This document shows positions 12,601 through 24,600 of a DNA stretch of 64,000 nucleotides, in pieces. Within the stretch, counting starts at the first letter, position 1. Each line of letters starts with the position of its first letter. The notes under the pieces are model-generated. The model was given only the letters and a program-made list of their open reading frames with translations, was not told where the DNA came from and searched no databases. The stretch spans positions 41,132,912-41,196,911 of the forward strand of contig CP137669.1 of the NCBI GenBank assembly GCA_037976565.1, given 5' to 3'. The position numbers and the translations under genes are program-made. Origin of the DNA: Mesocentrotus franciscanus (lineage: Eukaryota > Echinodermata > Echinoidea > Camarodonta > Strongylocentrotidae).

Positions 12601-15600
12601 CTAAGGGGTGTACCTTTGGTCCTGAGGCATCAGGACGCACCCGCGAGGCCCCGCCCCAGGGTAGCATTGATCTGGCAGTGTTTACAATGGGTTCTAGGAC
12701 TGTGAAAGCTACATGGACCTCACCAGCCCAACCTAATGGTATGCTTGTCTATGAGGTCCTCTTCACTGGACTCTTCTATGTGGCACCAGGTAAGAGCAAC
12801 CAAACCATTGATAATGTTGATTTCATACTTTGTAAAATTTGTTTCATTAATGGTTTGACACTCATGTAATGGATGTGGTGTATTAAGATACATTGAACGA
12901 ATGTAAGTGATAAATCTTTTACAAGAATTTTTCAATCAGATGATAGATGTTGACTATTACATAATATTTGTCAACAGGTTTGGTAGTGATAATTGGTGAA
13001 TTTTCTATGAGTGGTCATGCGTTACTCTTTTAACCCAAACCTAAGTGAAGGCCATGTTTAGGGCAGTGAAATAAAATCCTGGTTTGCTAGTAAACTTTTG
13101 ATATCTGACACCCAAACAAATCATTTGTATGAGATATCGTGTAATACTGGCATCATCAATGTTAATGTTGTTTAACTAAAAAGTAATAACGACCTCACTG
13201 CTCATTAGCACATGTCTCTGTTATCTGGACCATTATCAGAAGCCATTGATTTCTTATCTTCTTCATCCTTCAAACTTGTAAACAGAAGCCAGTAATTATG
13301 CCATAGTGACAGAGACAAGAGCCCTCTATAATGGGACCATTGCCAATGAGATCGTTGACATCACCGGTCTGATCCCGTTCTCGGCGTACACCATCCAGGT
13401 TAGAGCGTACAACACAGAAGGCAGCATACTTAGCAATGAAAGGACTGTTACCATGCCTACTGGAAGTAAGTCATGTCATTAGGAATAAAATCATTACTTT
13501 GTGTAAGTAGCCCCAGAGAAATAATAGAAGATATGTTGTGTAAAATAGTTTCCTTGATATTTTGTTTGAGTTCCTGTTAATTTAAAAAGGGGGAAAGAGA
13601 GATGTAAATGGAGAGTCCCCCTTGCACAGATAATAATCAAAACTGTTTTGGTTTTTATGCCTCCGCTACAACGTAGCCGGAGGCATTATGTTTTCTGGTT
13701 GTCCGTCCGTCCGTACGTACGTCCCGTTCTCGTGATCGCGTTATCTCAAGAACCAATTGATGGATTACCGCCAAACTGGGTCATGTATGTATCTTGCAGA
13801 GCTAATGAAGTGATTAGATTTTGGGGTCACGAGGTCCAAGGTCAAAGGTCACAGGGCTCATTATGTATGCAAAAATAGCTCGTGATCGCGTTATCTCAAG
13901 AACCGATTGATGGATTACCGCCAAACTTGGGTCATGTATGTATCTTGCAGAGCTAATGAACTGATTAGATTTTGGGGTCACGAGGTCAAAGGTCAAAGGT
14001 CACAGGGCTCATTATGTATGCAAAAATAGCTTGTGATCGCGTTATCTCAAGAACCGATTGATGGATTACCGCCAAACTTGGGTCATGTATGTATCTTGCA
14101 GAGCTAATGAACTGATTAGATTTTGGGGTCACGAGGTCAAAGGTCACAGGGCTCATTATGTATGCAAAATAGCTTGTGATCACATTATCTCAAGAACCGA
14201 TTGATGGATTACCGCCAAACTTGGGTCATGTATGTATCTTGCAGAGCCAATGAACTGATTAGATTTGGGGTCACGAGGTCAAAGGTCACAGGGCTCATTA
14301 TGTATCCTAAAATAGCTCGTGATCGCGTTATCATTAGAACCAACAGATGGATTACAATCAAACTTGAATTTTAAAAATTGCTTCCATTTTGGTTTGTAAA
14401 ATTGCTCTATGGCGGGGGCATCATCGACTGCGCGCAGTTGAAGTTCCATCTAGTTTAGAATCATTTTACTGATATTTAATGAACATATTTGGAATGTTTT
14501 ATATTTTAGATTATTGATAGAAAATATTTGAGTTGGTTCATAAATTAATCCATTTGGCAAAATGTTAATTTAACTGAATATAATGAGACATTTATTCAAG
14601 AATTTATTTCTATATTATACTAATGGTCTGTCATGTTGACACCCTCTTCTAATTTCATTCAAATGATAATAATCAGGCAGAGCTATAAAACCTTATAATT
14701 CATCATTACTACTGGCTACTGCTCAATTCTTTTCTCTTTTCTGCCAGATCCTGATGGTGTATTGCCTCCCACATTGACTTCTACTGGTCCTACGTCCATC
14801 CAAGCTACATGGACAGAGCCCGCTAGGAACAATGCCCCTGGGGATCCATCATTCCAACTGAGATATAGACCTGCCAATCAACCGGAAACCAGATTGAGTG
14901 AGTCTAGTCCTCGTTCACTTAAGAAACCACATGCCATTTAGATTTGTAACAATCTAGAGCTACAGCTATAATCTTTGAGAAGAGTTAATCAACATTTGTT
15001 TGAGCCACCATTTATCCTATTTCATCTGCATTTCTAAAATAATTCATTTTGTTGAAAGTCAATACCAGATACATGAATTTTATTTCAATGATAACTAAGA
15101 CTGATGATTATTGAACTTTCATCTACAATGAGAAAGTCGATCATTTTCAAAATAATCTTGATTTTTGTTTGTGTGTACTACTTAATTATGAAGAAGGTGA
15201 AATTTCAGTTTTAACACACTTCAGAATTCAGTTGTTTAACATACATTGGTGTGTTACTAATTGAAGTTTATGATTCTTTGTTTTTTCAGTGTGTTTAGCA
15301 ACTCAGTACGAGTGACGAGTTATACCCTGATCGGTCTTCAAGCATTCAATGAGTATGAGTTCAGAGTGATTGCTATTAACAATGCTGGTCAAACACTCAG
15401 TGAATGGGCTTCGGTATTCACCAGGGAAGATGGTAAATAAAGTCATTTTAAATTTTGGTCAAAATGATATCATATCATGCAATAATGTGTACATAACTTG
15501 ATATTTGATTCATTATTCTTCATCTACCTTTTAAAGGTTTTTTGAAGAGTTTTAATTCAGTTTTCAGGTTGTTATTAATATTTTAATGGGATTAGATTTG

Positions 15601-18600
15601 GTTACATTGCAGAAATGAATATTACCATGCTTGAAAAACTATGGGAACGTGTCAGACAAAAAAAGGAATAATTTGTTTCTCATGATTGTGTTTCTTCCAC
15701 ATTCATTTGGCAATCACAAATAGACAAGAATAAATATCTTCAATTTCTTTTTTTTTCAAATAGAAATCTATCACTTATTTCTTTGTTTTTTCTTGCTAAT
15801 TATAAGATTATTACTACATCATTTTTTTTGCATAATAACTGATGCAGGCTTTTGAACAACTGTCAATCTCTGTAAGATGAATGAAATCAAAATGGATATG
15901 AAGTTATCATTCAACCAATTAAATTTTATTTTCTTCTGTTCAGTACCTGGGCCCATAGACCCACCTATGGCAACTGATGTTAGGCCTTATTCAACCATTG
16001 TGACTTGGGAATTTCCTGATACACCCAATGGCATTATCACATCTATCAAACTCTATCAGAACAATGTGCTGAAAACCACGGTAAGTTACTAGAATTCAGA
16101 GTTATACCTCATTTAATGAATGGAATGATGGATTTACATACCACAGTCATGTTTTCATTGTATTTCTCTTGTGATATAATATGCTGCTATTGTTCACTTG
16201 CTGTCTTCAATCTAGGAATATTAAGTACATTTAAAATTTATATCATTTGTCAGCTTGAAGAAGAAAAGACTTATATCTGAAGAAAAAAATACTGTATTCT
16301 CTATACTGTCTTCAGGTTATACTTAAAACAATGATCTGACAATGTTTAGTGACCATTAGATGGTGTTAATATATATTTAAACACAGCCTTTCATTATACC
16401 CTTCTATTTAGCTCTTTTGTAATGCTCCACAGCTTTTTGTATTTAAATCATTAATTGATCTTGTGTTTAATGTTATACATGTAGTATTTAGTGATATACA
16501 TATGTGTAACACTTTCATTTGTGACACTTTGTTTTCATTCTCCTTGATTCAGCTTGCTGGTAATGCTACACAGTTGTTTATAGATGACCTGACACCATTT
16601 AGTGACTACATGTTCAGTGTGGAGATGTGTAATACTGTTGGGTGTACTAGAAGCCCTGACTCTATCACATACACCACTCCACAAGCTGGTAAGCACCAAC
16701 ATTATTCTTCTCTCTTTAGGAACAGTATTATACAGGAAGCAAGATAATTAAATTTCAATTTCAATGGCAAGACAAAATGCCTGACAAAAATGATTACATG
16801 TGTTGTGTACACATTGACTGTCTGCTAAGAGCCAGAAGGGCATTCACTCACATACTTTCACACAGACTTAATGCCCTTCTGGCTCTCAACAGATATGAAG
16901 TTGTGTAAAAATCAATTTTGATTTTGATGGACTTCTTTAAAAGGAGGTATAAGGTTGGGATTCACCTTCTTTTCTGCAGTGTTGTAAATATATATCTGTT
17001 TGGAGCTAGAAGGGCATTAACTCATATACTTTACCACAGATTTAATGTTTTTCTGGCTTTCAACAGATGACGTGATTGTAGTCCTACACTGTCTCTTCTT
17101 TTCAAAAGTATTATTTATTATATTTGTTAGACTTAATTCGATGGAATCCAATTTAGTTTGATTTTTAACTTCATGATTTACACATCATTATTTTCTCTTT
17201 CAGCGCCTAGTGGTCAGTCGCCCCCAGTGCTCTCTTCCCCTACTCCCACCTCAGTCCAGCTCTCATGGTCACCCCCATCCATGCCCAACGGTGTTCTGAC
17301 AGGTTACGAGATTGAGCGACGCCACCAAGGTTTCACTGCTATCTTCTCTGTGGTCTCTGTAGCTGCTGGGGCTCCTAGAGCCTACTTGGACCTGTCTGCG
17401 GCTATCACACCATACACAGCGTATGAATACAGGGTCAAAGTGACCAACGCTGCTGGCAGCTCCACTAGTCAGTGGGCTAGCGTCATCACAAAGGAAGCTC
17501 GTAAGTCTATCAGCAGAAACCCTGTATTGTAAAAAGATGATTTACTTCTTGCCTCCAGCCTGAAACAGCAATTAATGTAGTTGATGTCACAGCAAAGTCT
17601 TTTTGAGCAAATGATCATCATAAGAAAGATTTGCTGGAAGGAAAAGTTGAAGATACCAGACCAAGAGGGAAACCAAGAACCGATGGGAGGGAAAATTAAG
17701 ACATGAAGATGAATGACTCTTTAAGAGTGTACCGGAGCGGCAGAGAACAGAGATGGATGGACAAATGTTGCAATCAACCTCCAAGCTGGGAGAAGATAAT
17801 TTGATAAATAAATAGATAGATAATTATAAAAAGATATAAACAAATTGGTAATTATTATGCATAATTATGTGGCACCTGACTTATCCCGAGTGCAAGAAGG
17901 AATGACATTGCAGATGGAGATGTATAAAGTAAGAACAAGAGAAAAAGTATTTCTACAAAATTCTTGAAGGTCTCATAGATATATCTTATGTTTGTATACC
18001 GGTAGATGAATTTCAAGGAAAACCTTTTTTTTTCAAATCTAGTTTGCCATTTAAAGTTGTTTTACTCTGTCCTTCACCCATGACACATTTACCATTGATG
18101 AGTAGTCCTCTTTAAGTATCATATCATATCATATATGAATAATTTCATGATTTGTCTAGCTCCTGGTGGTGTACGTGAGCCGTCTGTGACTGTCCTTGGT
18201 CCTGACTCAGTAATGGTCTCTTGGGAAGAACCAGCTCTGAGTAATGGAGAGATCTTAAGCTATACCATCAGAATGCCTGATCCTAGAATCTACTTAGACC
18301 AGACCAACCTCACCTCCTACATTGTCTACAACCTGGTACCTTACACTGACTATTCAGGTGAGTGCTATTTGGCTGGTTGTTTCACACATGCTCCAATGAT
18401 GCTTGATCTGTGCTTACTGTACAATAACGGAAATTTGACCTTCAACACAAGACCAAACACAGCATGTAATCCCAACCCTAGCCCCAAACATGGCTATAGC
18501 CTGATTGCCTCCTGTATCTTTGATGAGATAAAGCACTATCCAAATGTCTAAGGAACATATGTCAGAGCACCAATATACTACAATATCAGACCTTATAGGT

Positions 18601-21600
18601 TCTTCTAGGAAACTACAGGATGACCTGGAGTACCATCCCCTAAGATTTTCATTTCACATTGTGCCCATTATCCTCCTTGTTGTATTGGATGGGGGAACCA
18701 TGCGGATGGTACATGTAGTTGTTCTACAGGAGTAATCTCTTCATGGGATACATGTTATTGGCCAGGTGAGGTAATCTTCTATGGCGGTTGTCCATTTTTC
18801 GAAATGGGTAAATGTCCAGTTGGCATTCTTCAAGAGGGGTGTAGCTAGTCTGGAAACTACTAGAGCCTTGTCGGATGTTTAAGTACATGTACATGTATTC
18901 TCAAAACCCCTTACTTTTTACTTGTTTGATAGAGGATAAGAGATAAAAACAACATCATTAAAATTTCTTGAATGTGACGACGCTTGTCTCACATAATTAA
19001 TCACTTTATAATGCATTCTTACCTATCTCTTTTCGCAGTGACCATTGAGGCTTGTACTGCTGGTGGCTGCACACAAAGTAACCCCACCCCAGTGACAACT
19101 GACCCCACCCTACCCTTTGGACAGTCCCCTCCCCGAGGTGATGCTATCACCCAAACCTACATCTCTGTCATCTGGTCTCCTCCTCTTAGACCAAACGGTC
19201 CTAACATTCGTTATGAGCTCCACAGACAGAAACTCAGAGAACCTCTAAGTACAGGTATGCTCTAGTCATGTGTTATGATGCATAGTTAAAGACAACTGTG
19301 TTTGTTTTTAATCCAGTGCAATATTGCTTATCCCTAGGACAAGGTATTCTATGATTTAACTCCTTACAGAGTGATGACACCTAAGACCAAATTCTAGATC
19401 AGTGTTGCAAAAAGTTCTCTCCTGGTCTTTGATTGTGGAACCACTAGTCACATCTACATCACTGGCCCGTAGAAGTAGTGAAAGTCGCACTGAAATTCAA
19501 CATTATTTACTGAACCACAGAAGTTTTGCACATTGAAACCAGTGTGTCCCACAATATCACTATCCAGAATAGAGTGAATAAAGGCTCGCTCAGATATGAC
19601 ACGGAAAACCACCGCAAAAAAAGGGCCGCGTTTTTTTAACATGTAAATGAATGGCGACTGTGTGCAACAAAGGCCCTGAGCGTATTGACTGGGCTGTGTG
19701 TGGGAAGATACAGAAATATGACGTGTGTAACACTTTGTGTCAGCAGCTTTTGCCAAGTCATATCTGAACGAGGCCTAATTTTGCTAAGGTCTCCTATCGA
19801 TCTAAGGGATCTTTCCTTTTATTTTGTTATAATGATAGGTCCAGTTCAGGGACTCAACTTCTGGCAGTTCATCTACAATGGAGAGGATACAACATTCCAG
19901 GACTTTGGTTTGTCTACATTCACCACATACATCTACAGAATCACAGTCTACAATGACATAGGGTCAGCGACCTCTGACCCATCTGATGAGGTCACGACCC
20001 TGGCTGGTCAACCTACTGTGGCTGGAACGATCAGTGCTGTGGCTATGGATCATATCTCAGTCTTGCTTAACTGGACAACTCCTTGTAAGTTTTAGTTCTC
20101 ACTTTCTCACTGTGGCCTTTTTTCCAGTAAAGCGGACATAATAAGGGGCGATTTAAATCATAACTTTGAATGAGAAGTGTACAATAAGCATTGTTTACAA
20201 CTATTTATTTATTTCACATAGATTATTCATACCTAGAAGTGCACGGCATATTATAACATATGCATTTACAAAACATGGTCTTTTAAAATCCTTTATCAAC
20301 AAGTAATGACAGAGAGATAAAAGGTGGTGAAGAATGTAGAAGATACTAGAATTAAGCCATTGAATACAGATTTTTGAATGAATATGAATGTAAGCCATGC
20401 TATAAATTTACCCAATCTTATCTTTTTATGTTAACCTCTCCTTATTCTATATGTGCTTGTTTTCTGCTTCTCCTTTCTGCTATATTGATTTGGCTTTCTG
20501 AAACTCACTTCTTCCTGAATCCTTGTTTACTTGAAATTGTGAAAAATCTTTTCACTATTTTTTGTCTAATTTTCTCTTATTTCTAGCTTTGCTAGAGCTT
20601 CAGGGTGATGTTGTTAACTACTTCATCTTAGTGAGCTCTCCTTCTAGACAATATGAATTGGCCTATGACCCCGGCATGTCCAGTGACCTCTTGACCTCTC
20701 TAATGCCAAACACAGAGTATGAGTTCCGACAGGTCATCTATAATGGAGCGTTCAACATCACCAGTCTTCCTGCTGTTACCCTAACACTAGATGGAGGTTG
20801 GTATTTACTTTTCTTCATTTTCTTTCTTTCTTACTTTTTTTTTGTGTGTGATTCTTTGAAATAGTGACACATTCAGACCTATGGATTATTATCATGAACA
20901 ATATAATATACCTTTCTATGTCGACTGATAAAAAATAACCAAATAGTTACATGAAGAGAAGAAGACTAAGGAGTAGAGTTTCATTCAATTGAATAGTTGA
21001 AGCTATAATCAAATATGTATACCCCCTACATAATGATATTTTGACTATAATGTAAAATTGGCTGTTAGGAACCTTATGCAATTTTTTAAATGCTGTATTT
21101 ATCTTCACCAATATTGGTTTAGCAGAGAGCACTCCATTACTTTAAGTTCTCTAAATTTTGAAATGGAAATGGCTTTGTGGGTGTGTGTAAATCTCCTATA
21201 CACTGTACTGTAGGTTATTGTCTTATTGTTAAAAACTTTAGAAGTGAATGAATCCCTAATACACCTCTGAATGCTCCACCTAAACATGTTTCTTCTATTC
21301 TAATCATTGATGCCAACTCTGATGACTTGTCTTGTAGCTCCGGAAGGTTTCGCTGCTCCTTTGATCAGTATCCTGAGTCCATCAGCAGTGAATGTAATGT
21401 GGCTGCCTCCGACTCAGCCAAATGGTGACATCACACAGTACGTGATCTATCTGAATGGTCAGCGTCATGGTAGCGTTGAGAGCAATCAACTACTTTACAT
21501 CATGGCAGGTCTACAACCTTATACTATCTACTCCATTCAGGTAACTCAAGCAAACTAGGTGTTTATTTCATGTAAATACACTTTGTTGCAGATACATGTA

Positions 21601-24600
21601 AAGCAGATTTGGCTTTGTCAGTAGAATCTGCTATTTGAACAGAATTCGTTTATATCTAGTTTTGATAGACAATAGGGGTGTTTCTCGAAACCATCGTAAG
21701 TCTAAGTTCGTGGACATCTAATAGAAATGCATCTTAATTTGCAAGGCATTTTTCAAGAAGTTAGATTTATGATGATTTGAAGGAAAAGCCCACAGAAATC
21801 AATGTGTGTAATATGCCTTATGCCCCTTCTCCCGTGTTCTCACCTACATGTAGGCTGGAAACCATAGGAAATGTTTTGTAATAATGATAATGAACTATTA
21901 GGAATTATTCCAGAGTTTATTTTAGATTAATTTAGACTTAAAAGGTATCCATTTCATTGACATAATATAGCCTGTGGTGTCATCTGCACCTGGGACCTGA
22001 AAAGCAAACTTTTAATAGATATGACCCATGTGTCTTTCCTCCAGGTAATGAATGATAAGGTAATGAAGGTATACTGAAACACCTGCACCCCCCACTCTTC
22101 TCAAATAGTGCAATATAATATGCAGAGTGAAAAGAATGCTATTAGAAGATAATTGCTTACAAGTTTATGGCATTACTACTAGCATTAAGATCATCTTCTA
22201 AAACACATTCACATTTCCTTCCGTATTTTCAGGTTGAGGTATGCACAGAATATGATTGTCTGTTGAGTAATGCTACCGTGGTAACGACCCTTGAGATCCC
22301 TCCATCGGGGGTCACTGCTCCTAACCTCCTTGTTCTAGGTCCTAGTGCTCTGGAGGTATCGTGGGCCTCCCCTGCTTCACCAAATGGAATCATCTTAGGA
22401 TATGAGATACAACGAAGAGAGTATCAGCCATGCTCAGACAGGTAAGGAATCTAGAAAGCATATCAAATTCTGTTGTAGCTAATACTGAAGTAGGGGAAAG
22501 TAAGGAATGTTAGAAGTGGCCTTTCTACTCATTGTGTAGAATTCTTTCCTTCAGTTTTTGTTTTGATATGTTAAGATGAAATATTGTGCTTATACCATTC
22601 TTCCATGAGAACATTCATTCAGGTGTAAAAATTCATTTAAAGACAACATTTTGTCAATGTGTAAACTGTGTCGAGCTATCATTGTGTTGCGTAACCGAGC
22701 TCTCCTGTTTTTAGCACTCTGCCAAGCAGTCTCTCTCATCAATCTCTCATTGAAATCATTCACCTTGCAATCACACCGTGGGTTTCTCATGATATCTATT
22801 GTGCAACGTGGATCACTCTGTCTCTACAATCTTATTTGATTAGACTAGCAGTATATCTTTTTTCCGAAAGCAATCAGATGTTATTATCAATACGTGGGAC
22901 ACAGGGTTTTAATATGTGACCTCTACATGTATATACATTGTATCTGCTGTTATTCAATTTCTAAAAACTAATGGCCAACAAATTTTGAAATAAATGAGCT
23001 TTTGACATTTTCATAACCCTATTTAAGTTAAGGTATCATTCAGGAGCATACTCCATTCTTTTTCATGTGCAATATAAATGAAACGTTTCCTTCTTGCTAG
23101 ATTTCTAATTGGAATATTGTTATGATCTCTATCATTGTAGACCTAGCACTCCTTCAGATGGCAGTGAGTCAAGCTGTGGCTATGTGGAATGTCTACGTTC
23201 AGAGAGCGTCTGTGGTAACCAATGCTATTCTGGTGTACAGGTCAGTACACATTACAACTGTTAAAGAGAAAGACCAGTTCTGGTCATGCGATTGCATTGT
23301 GAAAGAAACGTTGTGGAATCGATCAGAAAAGGTTGATCATCTAGCATATAAGTATTGGTGTGTACTGCAAGGTTCTGAAATCATCAAAATGATAAGAAAT
23401 TTGGCCCAGTCTTGGTAAAGTTACAAGCACTGTACACAGAAAGATGTATATGGGACTACGCGACCACGTGCGCGATATCTATTTGGTCCCAATAGATATA
23501 ATAATTTACCAAATATATCAATTGTAGGCGGTTTCCCGACTTTCCCGGCAAAATTTGTATCATCACGTATTAGTCAAAACATATTCTTTCACATGATTGG
23601 TAATGAGAGCTTCCATTTCATTTTTTAGAGAGAGGGGCGTTTCCAAAACTGGTCTATACCTTTAAGGCTCGTTTGGATATGAGCCGGTAAACCGCGTTGG
23701 ATTTGTTTAAATGACGTGTAAATGTATGGCAAAGGTCCTACATGTATTCACTGAACTCTGTATTATAAGATACAGGAATATGAAGCGTGTTCCACTTACA
23801 TCACTATAAAAGAATTTAAGGCCGTTGTTTACCATGTCATATATGAACATGGCTTTACTGTGTTTGTAGTGCCCATGTATAAGACATTTCTAATGATTTC
23901 CTTTTTGACCCTGGTATGGTAATTTGGTATTTGACGGAAAGAAAGTATTAAAATAAACCACACCTGACTCTTCTTGAATTCAAGGTACTGTTCTTCTTTC
24001 TATCTCTGTAAGAATGATATATAGAGTCTGATGTAAAACCTGTTGAGTGTTGAATGTTAGACAAGGAAAAAAAACTTTTAAACATGTATCAAGTATTACA
24101 TGATATATTTTATGGAGTTTTATTTTGAATTCATAGCATGAATAATAATGATTTTTATTTTCTTCACAGGCATGTTGTGATGGCATACTGCATGAATCTC
24201 AGTCAGGTTACCAGTGCTGTGACACCAACTACCTACCAGCACCGGTCAATGCCTCCACACCGTACGTCTGCTGTGGTGGTCAGTTCCACACAGAGCAGGT
24301 TGACCATGAGTGTTGTAATGGTCAGTATGTCCAGGTCTTCCCTGGTCAGATCTGTTGTCCTGATCCTGATGAGAATAGAGTAGCTGTAGGATCAGGGGAT
24401 GCATGCTGTGCTGGTGTGCCTTATGATTCAAGTGGACCACAGATCTGTTGTGCAGGTAAGATGATGTTATTAAAGCTTCTTAGCAATGTTGCTTGCTATG
24501 ACGGTTTTTATGCTAGTTAAACATTCATAATTCATACATGCATTTTGAGTAGTTTGCAAGAACTTTTATTCTAATTATTAAAAATAAATGCATTAAAAAT

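Noticed and set aside
13814..14183. Repeated minus-strand ORFs with an identical peptide
   Set aside because: They are translations of the about 143-bp tandem unit of the HINE-like element, repeated again at 26929-27280.
17520..18130. Long intron 17 searched for a missed FN3 exon
   Set aside because: Exons 17 and 18 join in phase and form complete adjoining FN3 domains; no exon-like segment was seen.
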